Shown here one piece after another: positions 46,203-56,443 of a stretch of DNA of 64,000 nucleotides. The first letter of the stretch is position 1, and each line of letters opens with the position of its first letter. The DNA comes from Crotalaria pallida (Eukaryota; Streptophyta; Magnoliopsida; Fabales; Fabaceae), in assembly GCA_037953625.1 (NCBI GenBank), contig CM075649.1:93129290-93193289 (forward strand). The letters run 5' to 3'. A program made the position numbers and the translations under genes. The notes beneath the pieces are model-generated. The model was given only the letters and a program-made list of their open reading frames with translations, ran no database searches and was not told the DNA's origin.

Positions 46203-46618
46203 TGTAACACCCCTAATTTTGTCCCTTGGATATTTATATTTATATAATAAAAGTTTATTTTCCAAATTACAAAGTTTTCTTTTAAATCGATTAATTATAT
46301 AAATAATGTGCATTTAATTAGTAAATATTTTAAACGAGTAAATTATGTGAAAATATAATTTTCATAGCTTGATCCTTAAATTAGGACCTAATAATAATAT
46401 TAGAAAGGTTTTTGGAGGGAAAGGAATTAAAAACTAAATTTTTGAATTTTCCCAGCATCTAACCAGTTATATTTGCCCTGTAACCGGTTAGACGATGAAC
46501 CCAGAAACTGGGTTAGTGGATTTTGATGAGTAATCACTGCAATTACCCCTTAATTGCCACGAATCCCACTCGATTCATAGTGGGAAACGCGTGTCGGTCT
46601 GCATGTTAATCAAATCCC

Positions 46619-46628
46619 TCTATTTAAG
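46619..46628 (+). promoter_or_regulatory. TATA box of LTR A
   Basis: CTCTATTTAAGG, 416 bases inside the LTR. It is repeated in the 3' LTR near 54695. Confidence 0.55.
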
Positions 46629-47130
46629 GCTCAATGGTTGATGAATTGAGCCCATTTTTGCCCAAGTGTGAGAGATTGCTCTGTGTTAGGGTTCTGAGGT
46701 TCATCCTTGCAATTCTCCTTTGTTTCTGAGAGATAGATTTTGAGTGACACACCATTGTAAAGCTTACTCTTCAAGCTTTACAAAGACACAAAAATCGTGA
46801 TTTGAGATTCCCTGAGCAAGGAGAACGAAGCCTGCAAAGTTCGGAGTTCAAGTCTGTCAAAATTCGTTTCTGGTTTCTGGAGCTTACTTCAAGCTTCTAT
46901 TTGAGTAAGTACAGACCCTCTCTGAGTCTCAAATTGGTTTCATTCTTCCATGCATGTTGCATAGAACACAATCTAACCACTTTCCCCAAATTGTTTCTCT
47001 TTTTCATGTGTCAAAAATTCTGATCTCTGAACCCTATCAAAACTGTCCTGCATGAGAGCAGAATTTGTGATTTTGGAGTCTCTCTGTGGTAATCTTGTTG
47101 TTGTTGTTGTGTTGATCTTCATTAAGCACG

Positions 47131-47168
47131 ACTCTAAGGTAAGGGAGAAGCTAATTAATCACTAGAAT
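47131..47168 (+). promoter_or_regulatory. Splice-donor-like conserved block of LTR A
   Basis: CTAAG|GTAAGGGAGAAG then CTAATTAATCACTAGAAT, with GT at 47139-47140 (55210-55211 in the 3' LTR). It matches the same block in the 15363 LTR and LTR Y. The acceptor-like site before the ORF, which reads TGTAG or TTAG in those LTRs, reads TGTAT here (about 48696-48700), so the acceptor may be lost in this copy. Confidence 0.5.
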
Positions 47169-48269
47169 AAGAATAATGAATAGGAATTTAGGTATGAGTC
47201 ACCATGAGACTCATAAAGGGCATAGACTTTAATGGTCAATGGCTTGGAGGCCAATTTCACTTGTTCCAGAACTTAGAGCAAGTTTTAATAAGTGCATGCA
47301 AGCTGAATATATGACTAATTGGTGTTATATTTCAGTATATGTGAATTTGGTATACTAAGTTGTTATTCATACCTTTTTCATGCAATTTGATATGTATATT
47401 TGAAATGCATGTGTGTTGGATGAAAACAAATGTTGGAACATGTTTATTTCCTGGAATTGAAGTTATATTTATGGTTAAATTTGATTGGAAATGAGTGGAC
47501 TGGGAAATGGCATGAAAAACCCCAAAACAGTGTTCTGTACTGCATGTTTTAACCGGTTAGGTTATCGTGTAACCGGTTAGAACAGACAGACAGGGAAAAA
47601 TGAAGTCCAGAAATTTAATCACTGATTTTTATAATATTTTCTATGGACTTTTCCAATCAAACTTAGCTGTAAATTATCTATTATGAACTGAGAATGTTGA
47701 TGGACTTAAGGTTTTATACTTGAGTTCCATATTGTAATGGAAATGATGTAATTGATTTGGTTTTGAAAATAAGTCCAATTGAAATTGAGCTCTATGAGAC
47801 TCTCAATATAAAAACAAGATCAATTTGAGGCATATGAATTATTCCCAACCTGTTTTGAAATTGGGATTGGATTGGGAATTAAAATGGCATTAAACACTGA
47901 AGAAAATTCTGGTTTGGCTGCAGGTTCTAACCAGTTAGAATCTGTTGTAACCGGTTAGAGTCTGACAGCAGTGAAAAATCAATTGAATTATAACTTAACC
48001 TTTCTTGTGCCATTTTAATTAACCTTTTTCAATTTTATAACAATTTAATTACCTTAAATACAGGAGTGTGATTTGTGGGATAATTCATAAAACCTCAAGT
48101 TAAGCTAACTTACTAAGAGAGTATGGATTTCTTAGTAATGTTATAAGCTTTATATATTGAGAATGGAAATTGAGAAATCAATTAATGGCCAACCAAACTG
48201 AAAAAAAAAACATTATATGCATTCATGCATGGTGAAAGGTGATGAAATAGATTGGCAAGGAACGTTTGT

Positions 48270-48473
48270 CATGTTCTGGGAACATGAGGAGGGTACTCTT
48301 GGAGTACCAAATTGATGCAACCTACTTGATGACACATTCTGGGAATGTGGCCAGTGTCTGGGACATGGTTTTTATGCGTTCTGGGAACGTAATGCACACT
48401 CTGGGAGTGGTGCTTGTTTTCCAAGTATGGTTTTCATACGTTCTGGGAACGTATGTTAGTGTTCTGGGAACAC
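48270..48473 (+). other. Array of eight hairpins with TGG loop in LTR A
   Basis: Eight units: 48270-48286 (CATGTTC/GAACATG), 48292-48308 (GGTACTC/GAGTACC), 48333-48349 (CACATTC/GAATGTG), 48354-48366 (GTGTC/GACAT, G-T closing), 48375-48391 (TGCGTTC/GAACGTA, one G-T), 48394-48413 (GCA-CACTC/GAGTG-G-TGC with one bulge), 48435-48455 (CATACGTTC/GAACGTATG, 9 bp), 48459-48473 (GTGTTC/GAACAC). The loop is TGG in seven and TTG in the second; in the 3' LTR that unit also has TGG. The array lies between the donor-like block and the ORF. Confidence 0.9.
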
Positions 48474-48701
48474 ATTGGTGTATTGGATGGACGTCCGAGA
48501 TTGATTAGTATTGGAGGCCTCAGGATTGTGAGATAGAAAGCATGCATCATGCCATTAATATAAAAGAATAAATAATTATTAAACCGAGTATGCTCATATG
48601 TAATTGCATACTTACTTGTGGTTGAATATTTGTAAATGTTAGAATTATTCTTGTTTGATTATGTAATTATATTATGCTTACTCCCGTGCCCTGTGTATGT
48701 G

Positions 48702-49178
48702 ATGGCACACTATTACCTAGCTTGCATCGAGATCCGTCCTATCCCTAACGGGATATGGACGTATGAGGAGTGCCGGGCTACTTTTGAGGGAGAGGTAGAG
48801 GTTATGCTCTACCATCCCAACCCCTTGGCCCGAGTGCGACCTCGACGATTTCGGATTCCCATTATTTATACTATGCACGTACCCCCTTTTTATACTTACC
48901 ATGGACCACCACCTACTCGACCTGTTCGTCGTTATCATACCTTTCGTTTTCGTCCCTACACTCGTTCTCACCCAGTTGCTGCTAGAGTTGTTCCTACTGG
49001 GACTCCTTCACCTGATTCTTCGGATCCTGAGAGGACTGCACCGGTTGCAGATCCTGTACCCAGTGGTAGGGTACCTACTCCGGTGGCTAAGGCAGAGGAG
49101 GACCCAGAGGAGGGTGAGAGTGACGAGGAGCCAGTCGAGCAGGAGGACATCACTGATAGTAGGATGGGTGGCCCTTAG
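48702..49178 (+). CDS. LTR-embedded ORF, 158 aa, basic N-terminus and acidic tail (LTR A)
   Basis: The ATG at 48702 aligns with the starts of the Y and 15363 copies; a longer frame opens at 48636 but its extra residues are not shared. Conserved: A-C-I-E-I-R-P at 7-13, N-G-I-W-x-Y-E, F-E-G-E-V-E-V, Y-H-P-N-P-L-A-R-V-R-P-R-R, R-I-P-I-I-Y-T-M-H-V-P-P and Y-T-Y-H-G-P-P-P. A basic, Pro-rich middle precedes an acidic tail (E-E-D-P-E-E-G-E-S-D-E-E, about 132-145). It lies outside gag-pol, within the LTR, so a full element would carry it twice. I recognise no family; function unknown. The matching region of the 3' LTR was displaced by B and is not in the window. Confidence 0.7.
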   Translation: MAHYYLACIEIRPIPNGIWTYEECRATFEGEVEVMLYHPNPLARVRPRRFRIPIIYTMHVPPFYTYHGPPPTRPVRRYHTFRFRPYTRSHPVAARVVPTGTPSPDSSDPERTAPVADPVPSGRVPTPVAKAEEDPEEGESDEEPVEQEDITDSRMGGP

Positions 49179-49742
49179 GTATGGGCATAGTGTGAGTAGT
49201 GCGGGTCTGGATCGTAGTAGCAGCTGTAGCAGATCATGGTGATGGTGGAGCGTTCTTGGAGGACTTGATGACCAGCTCTGGAGTGTCTATATTTTGTTAT
49301 GTCTATATTGTATATATATCTTTTGAGAGACTTCAGGGTTTTGGTCTTTATTTTCAGTTTATGTTTTGGAACTTATCTCTCTGGACCTTGGTATCAGTTG
49401 ATGTATTTCAGACATGATGGATGTATGGTGGTACTCATGACATCTTTTTATATATAAATGTATGTTTTATGTCCAACGATGATCTTATTTTCCAAAACTA
49501 TACTTTTTCTGCGTACTCTGATAAATAATAAACGAGTTCGGTAACAGGAAGGGTTTTACAAAGATTCGATAATAATTTCAATACCGAATTCAAAGTATTT
49601 TTGAAAGATATGTTTAGTTTGAGAATAAACATAAAGGAAAATTTTTATACCCTATTTTTCCTATAATATCAAGTCCATATTATATATGATCAACTATATT
49701 TTCTTATAAGGTATTTTAATCCAAGAGCGTCACACCATGAGG

Positions 49743-49754
49743 TGGTATCAGAGC
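49743..49754 (+). other. Primer binding site of A (initiator-Met tRNA type)
   Basis: TGGTATCAGAGC followed by AATGG, eight bases after the LTR end. Confidence 0.95.
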
Positions 49755-49892
49755 AATGGTCCAGTCCTCCTGGCCCTGTCTATGTGGCCTAGTATGTTGT
49801 TCAATTGAGATTGAACATAGTTAAGGGTGTTTAGTTGTTGTGTTTTCTTTTATAGACCTATCATGACCTGAAGTCCATAGTGCAGGTCTACT

Positions 49893-52800
49893 ATGGCAAC
49901 GAGAGGTAATAATCATACCAACGCTATGTTAGATAGGATCACTGCTGTGTTGGAAGCTATACAACGGCAGCAGAAACAACAACAACAACAACAACAATCG
50001 CAACGACCTCAGCAATGCAACGTTGAAGTAATGGAAGCTAAGACTCTATCGGAGTTTCGGAGCTGCAAACCTCCAGGGTTTGAAGGAGGATACAAACTGG
50101 AAGAGGCAAACAAGTGGATCTACGAGATTGACAAGATCTTCAGAGCGTTGGGCTGCACAGATGCTCAGAGGGTGACGTATGCTGTCTATATGTTAGGAGG
50201 AGAAGCTGAAAATTGGTGGAACTATACCGCTCAACTCCTAAACTATGAAGGGAGACAAATCAACTGGGGAGTGTTCACCGAGAAGTTTCTTGATAAGTAC
50301 TTCCCAGAAGATTTGAGGAGAAAGAAAGAGGTGGAATTCCTGCAATTGAAGCAAGGTGACATGAGTGTCGGTGAATACGCGGCTAAATTTGAAGAGCTGA
50401 TGAAGTATTCCCCTTACTACCAGAATAATCCTGATGAGCGTAGTAAGTGCATTAAGTTCGAAGGCGGTCTCAAACCCGAGTTGAAGTCTGTGTTTAGTTA
50501 CCAAAGGATCCAGAGTTTCCCTACCCTCGTTGATATGTGTCGAATGTATGAAGACGACAAGAAGGCTGAGGGGCATAGTATTCAAGTTAGTAGGAACCAA
50601 CAAAATTATGGGTCTCAGAAGCGAAAAAGATTTGATCTTCGAAGCAAAGGTTCATATACCAACCGTAACGAAGCTAAAGGAAAAGTTGTAGCTGGTGGAA
50701 AGAGCAACGCTCAAGACGATGTTCCTTTTTGTGCAAAGTGCAAGCGTCATCATCGTGGACAAACCTGTTGGACTCAAGGCAGTTGTTTCAATTGTGGCAA
50801 GACGAGCCATTATGCTCGTAACTGCAAAGAACCCGCAAAAGCTAATTATCAAGTATCCGGTAGCAAGTCCGTGAACCAAGGAAAAGTCTTTACCCTGAGT
50901 GGTGTTGGAGTCAACAACTCCTCTGATCTCGTGCAAGGTAAATTCTTGCTAAATAATCAACCTTGCATGTTTATGATTGACTCTGGAGCTACTCATTCTT
51001 TCATTTCTTATGAATGTGTGAATCACTTGAACTTAGTAATGTCTGATTCATTCCAATGTCTGAGAGTTGAAACTCCTACTGGACTTCCTGTCTATGTTTC
51101 TAAAGTCTGCTTAGATTGTTGTGTTGAGGTATTTGACCGCGTCTCTAAAGTAGACCATGTGTTTCCTCTGTCACAATTGGATGTGATCTTGGGGATGGAT
51201 TGGTTGAACAAGAACCAAGTGACCATCGATTGTGATAGAAAGACAATCTTGTATAAGAATCCTAGACCCAAAGGATACATGTGTTTGTTTTCCGTAGTAG
51301 GAAAGGAAGAAGGAGAAGGAAAGCGTCTTGAAGAGATTCCTGTCGTGCAAGATTTTCCAGAGGTGTTTTCCGAAGAAATACCGGGTTTACCTCCAAGGAG
51401 AGAGATTGAGTTTGGAATCGATTTGGTTCCGGGAGCTGGTCCCATCTCTATTGCCCCTTATAGAATGGCACCGCCGGAAATGGCTGAGATGAAAAAGCAA
51501 ATAGAAGAGTTGTTGGAAAAGCAGATGATAAGGCCAAGTGTATCCCCATGGGGAGCCCCATTATTGTTTGTGAAAAAGAAAGATGGAAGTATGAGAATGT
51601 GCATGGATTATAGACAATTGAATAAGGTCATCATCAAAAATAAGTGTCCTTTGCCAAGGATCGACGACCTTATGGATCAAGTTAGAGGAGCTTCAGTATT
51701 TTCAAAGATCGATTTACGGTCTGGGTATCATCAGATCAGAATTAGGGAGGATGATATTCCCAAGACCGCATTCCGATCTCGTTACGGGCATTATGAGTAT
51801 GTGGTGATGCCGTTTGGTTTGACGAATGCTCCTGCTATTTTCATGGATTACATGAACAGGATTTTCAAACCTTATTTGGACTCGTTTGTGGTGGTGTTTA
51901 TAGATGATATTTTGATTTACTCCAAGAGTCCGGAGGAACACGCCGAGCATCTCAAGATGGTGTTGAACATCTTGAAGGAGAAGCAGTTGTACGCGAAGCT
52001 TGCTAAGTGTGAATTTTGGCTTGAGGAGGTAAAATTTTTGGGACATGTGATTTCTAGGAAAGGAATCGCTGTGGATCCTACCAAAGTGGATTCTGTGTTG
52101 CAATGGAATCAACCTACGCCAGTCACCGAAGTGAGAAGTTTCTTAGGACTGGCTGGGTATTTTAGGCGGTTTATAGAAGGGTTCTCCAAAATTGCATTAC
52201 CCTTGACGGAACTAACTAGGAAGGATCAACCGTTCGTATGGGATGAGAAGTGTGAACGGAATTTCCAGGAGTTAAAGAGAAGATTAACATCATCTTCGGT
52301 GTTAATTTTGCCTGACCCTAGTAACAGTTTTGAGGTGTATTGTGATACATCGAAGCAAGGCTTAGGAAGTGTTTCAATGCAAGAAGGGCAAGTGGTTACC
52401 TATGCTTCTCGGCAGTTGAAGATTCATGAGGTGAATTACCCAACACATGACTTAGAGTTAGCAACTATTGTGTTTGCTTTGAAAATTTGGAGACATTACC
52501 TCTATGACACTACATTCCGGGTGTTCAGTGACCATAAGAGTTTAAAGTACCTGTTTAACCAAAAGGAGTTGAATATGAGACAAAGGCGATGGATGGAGTT
52601 TTTGAAGGATTATGACTTTGAGCTCCAATACCATCCTGGCAAAGCAAATGTAGTTGCGGACGCTTTGAGTAGAAAGGTGGTTCATATGAGTTCTATGATG
52701 GTTAAGGAGGCTATTCTGATCGAGGAATTCAGAGATCTAAGTCTGGCGATACAAGTGGAACCATCTAGCATCAAACTGGGAATGTTGCAAATCACTAATG

Positions 52801-54239
52801 AATTCTTGAATCGAATTCGTGAATTACAAGTAGAAGATGAGGAGTTGAACGAGAAGAAGAGATTGATGACTGAAGGAAAAGAACTGAACTTTAGTGTTGG
52901 AACAGATGAAATTCTTCGTTTCAAGACGAGAATTTGTGTACCTAGAGATTTGGAAGTTAGGAGAATGATTTTAGACGAAGCACATAAGAGTCGGATGAGT
53001 ATGCATCCAGGATCAACCAAGATGTACCAGGATCTGAAGAAGTTATTTTGGTGGCCTGGATTAAAGAAAGATGTAGCAGAATATGTGGCTTCGTGTTTTG
53101 TTTGCCAAAAGGCCAAAGCAGAACATTAGAAACCTGGAGGACAATTGCAATCCTTAGATATTCCATAGTGGAAATGAGATAACATCTCTATGGATTTCAT
53201 ATCTGGTTTGCCAAGAACGGTAGCGAATCATGATGCCATTTGGGTAATCGTGGATCGTTTGACGAAGTCGGCGCATTTCATCCCTATGAATATGCGCTAT
53301 GATTTGGAAAGACTCACTCGAATCTATATTAAGGAAGTTGTTCGATTGCATGGCATACCCTCAAGTATTGTGTCAGATTGAGATCCAAGGTTTGTGTCAA
53401 AGTTTTGGTCAAGCCTACATCAAGCCTTGGGTACGAGATTGAAGATCAGTTCGGCTTATCATCCTCAAACAGATGGTCAGACCGAAAGAACTATTCAGAC
53501 GCTTGAGGATATCTTAAGAGCCTGTGCCTTGGAAGAACAAGGAAGTTGGGATCAGATTTTATCACTCGCAGAGTTTACCTACAACAACAGTTACCATGCG
53601 AGCATCAGAATGGCACCGTTTGAAGCTTTGTATGGTAGGAAGTGCCAAACCCCGTTATGTTGGTTTCAAGTGGGGGAGAATGTGATGATTGGGCCAGAAA
53701 TTGTGCAACAGACGACTGAGAAGATCAAGATGATTCAGGAGAAAATGAAGGTAGCACAAAGTCGCCAGAAGAGTTATGTTGATCGAAGAAGAAGACCTTT
53801 AGAGTTTTCGGAAGGCGATCATGTTTTCCTTCGAATAGTTCCTATGAAAGGTGTCAGTCGAGCCCTTAAGACTCGAAAGCTTTCTCCAAAATTCATCGGT
53901 CCTTATCAAATTCTTAAGCGAGTTGGTCCTGTTGCTTACCAACTAGCGCTGCCTCCATCTTTAGCCAATTTGCATAATGTTTTCCATGTGTCTCAACTCA
54001 AGAAGTATGTTCATGACCCAACGATTATACTTCAGATTCGTCCTGATGATTTAACCATACGAGAAAACCTGACCTTTGAGACTCATCCTGTCCAGATTAA
54101 AGATATAAGACTCAAGCAACTCAGAGGAAAGGAGATTCCGCTGGTCAAGGTCATCTGGGAGAAAACGAAGTTTCTGAAGCGACCTGGGAATCAGAAGAGA
54201 AGATGCGTAGAGAGTATACCGAGTTGTTTTTTTAAATAG
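49893..54239 (+). pseudogene. Gag-pol polyprotein of chromovirus A, disrupted
   Basis: One reading frame runs through gag and pol. Gag domain about residues 60-200 (W-W-N-Y then F-L-D-K-Y-F-P and V-G-E-Y-A-A-K-F), CCHC zinc knuckle C-F-N-C-G-K-T-S-H-Y-A-R-N-C from 298, protease D-S-G-A at 363, reverse transcriptase about 520-700 with F-I-D-D (D671-D672), RNase H about 810-930, integrase H2C2 finger about 1030-1072. The integrase core follows after in-frame stops at 53127, 53166, 53175 and 53379; each is explained by one C-to-T or G-to-A transition. It continues through Y-H-P-Q-T-D-G-Q to a chromodomain-like end, where a frameshift near 54165-54175 puts the last 20 or so residues in the wrong register. 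It cannot make a full product as read. Confidence 0.95.
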
Positions 54240-54262
54240 AATTTCGGGGACGAAATTCCTTT

Positions 54263-54277
54263 TAAGTGGGGGAGTAG
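54263..54277 (+). other. Polypurine tract of A
   Basis: TTAAGTGGGGGAGTAG, directly before the 3' LTR. The preceding TTTCGGGGACGAAATTCC box is conserved at the same place in B (63669-63685). Confidence 0.85.
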
Positions 54278-56443
54278 TGTAACACCCTAATTTTTCCCCT
54301 TGGATATTTATATTTATATAATAAAAGTTTATTTTCCAAATTACAAAGTTTTCTTTTAAATCAATTAATTATATAAATAATGTGCTTTTAATTAGTAAAT
54401 ATTTTAAACGAGTAAATTATGTGAAAATAAAATTTTCATAGCTTGATCCTTAAATTAGGACCTAATAATAATATTAGAAAGGTTTTTGGAGGGAAAGGAA
54501 TTAAAAACTAAATTTTTGAATTTTCCCAGCATCTAACCGGTTAGATGTGCCTTGTAACCGGTTAGACGATGAACCCAGAAACTGGGTTAGTGGATTTTTA
54601 TGAGTAATCACTGCAATTACCCCTTAATTGCCACGAATCCCACTCGATTCATAGTGGGAAACGCGTGTCGGTCTGCATGTTAATCAAATCCCTCTATTTA
54701 AGGCTCATTGGTTGATGAATTGAGCCCATTTTTGCCCAAGTGTGAGAGATTGCTCTGTGTTAGGGTTCTGAGGTTCATCCTTGCAATTCTCCTTTGTTTC
54801 TGAGAGATAGAGTTTGAGTGATACACCATTGTAAAGCTTACTCTTCAAGCTTTACAGAGACACAAAAATCGTGAGTTGAGATTCCCTGAGCAAGGAGAAC
54901 GAAGCTTGCAAAGTCCGGAGTTCAAGTCTGTCAAAATTCATTTCTGGTTTCTGGAGCTTACTTCAACCTTCTATTTGAGTAAGTACAGACCCTCTCTGAG
55001 TCTCAAATTGGTTTCATTCTTCGATGCATGTTGCATAGAACACAATCTAACCACTTTCCCCAAATTGTTTCTCTTTTTCATGTGTCAAAAGTTCTGATCT
55101 CTGAACCCTATCAAAACTGTCCTGCATGAGAGCAAAATTTGTGATTTTGGAGTGTCTCTGTGCTAACCTTGCTGTTGCTGTGTTGATCTTCATTAAGCAC
55201 GAATCTAAGGTAAGGGAGAAGCTAATTAATCACTAGAATAAGAATAATGAATGGGAATTTAGGTATGAGTTACCATGAGACTCATAAAGGGCATAGACTT
55301 TAATGGTCAAAGGCTTGGAGGCGAATTTCACTTGTTCCAGAACTTAGAGCAAGTTTTAATAAGTGCATGCAAGCTGAATATATGACTAATTGGTGTTATA
55401 TTTCAGTATATGTGAATTTGGTATACTAAGTTGTTATTCATACCTTTTTCATGCAATTTGATATGTATATTTGAAATGCATGTGTGTTGGATGAAAACAA
55501 ATGTTGGAACATGTTTATTTCCTGGAATTGAAGTTATATTTATGGTTAAATTTGATTGGAAATGAGTGGACTGGGAAATGGCATTAAAAATCCCAAAACA
55601 GTGTTCTGTACTGCATGTTTTAACCGGTTAGGTTATCGTGTAACCGGTTAGAACTGACAGACAGGGAAAAATGAAGTCCAGAAATTTAATCACTGATTTT
55701 TATAATATTTTCAATGGACTTTTCCAATCAAACTTAGCTGTAAATTATCTATTATGAACTGAGAATGTTGATGGACTTAAGGTTTTATACTTAAGTTCCA
55801 TATTGTAATGGAAATGATGTAATTGATTTGGTTTTAAAAATAAGTCCAACTGAAATTGAGTTCTATGAGACTCTCAATATAAAAACAAGATCAATTTGAG
55901 GCATATGAATTATTCCCAACCTGTTTTGAAATTGGAATTGGATTGGGAATTAAAATGGCATTAAACACTGAAGAAAATTCTGGTTTGGCTATAGGTTCTA
56001 ACCGGTTAGAATCTGTTGTAACCGGTTAGAGACTGACAGTAGTGAAAAATCAATTGAATTATAACTTAACCTTTCTTGTGCCATTTTAATTAACCTTTTT
56101 CAATTTAATAACAATTTAATTACCTTAAATACAGGAGTGTGATTTGTGGGATAATTCATAAAACCTCAAGTTAAGCTAACTTACTAAGAGAGTATGGAAT
56201 TCTTGGTAATGTTATAAGCTTTATATATTGAGAATGGAAATTGAGAAATCAATTAATGGCCAACCAAACTGAAAAAAAAAACATTATATGCATTCGTGCA
56301 TGGTGAAAGGTGATGAAATAGGTTGGCAAGGAACGTTTGTCATGTTCTGGGAACATGAGGAGGGTACTCTGGGAGTACCAAATTGATGCAACCTACTTGA
56401 TGACACATTCTGGGAATGTGGCCAGTGCCTGGGACATGGTTTT
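54278..56443 (+). repeat. 3' LTR of A, first 2166 bases, cut by element B
   Basis: It follows 46203-48370 of the 5' LTR closely. AACCGGTT motifs are better preserved here near 54540 than in the 5' copy (where two have become AACCAGTT). The LTR is cut after the fourth hairpin of the array. Confidence 0.95.

Larger units (their letters stand above)
46203..49734 (+). repeat. 5' LTR of A, 3532 bp
   Basis: TGTAACACCCC to AGCGTCACA. The alternative end CACACCA at 49737 is possible. Order: two AACCGGTTA-type motifs (46462-46491), TATA box (46621), leader, donor-like block (47138), four more AACCGGTTA motifs in two pairs (47550-47580, 47929-47960), hairpin array (48270-48473), LTR ORF (48702-49178), LTR end. 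Confidence 0.9.
46203..56443 (+). mobile_element. Tekay-type chromovirus A (Ty3/gypsy), 3' LTR interrupted by element B
   Basis: 5' LTR 46203-49734, primer site 49743, gag-pol 49893-54239, polypurine tract 54263-54277, 3' LTR from 54278. The 3' LTR stops at 56443 where B begins; its remainder should lie beyond the window. A single gag-pol frame with a C-terminal chromodomain-like end and initiator-Met primer site indicate the Tekay/Del clade. The 5' and 3' LTRs differ by scattered substitutions and small indels, more than those of B, consistent with A being the older host. Confidence 0.95.

Noticed and set aside
46802..47023. 73-codon frame in the LTR A leader, also present at 54876-55097
   Set aside because: Its presence in both LTRs only reflects LTR identity. 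It shows no domain and is not seen in the other LTR families.
50238..53116. Minus-strand open frames of 94-144 codons opposite gag-pol of A
   Set aside because: They are shadows of the well-supported plus-strand gag-pol frame. The same applies to minus-strand frames in 59345-62534 and plus-strand frames 60151-60360 and 60616-60831.
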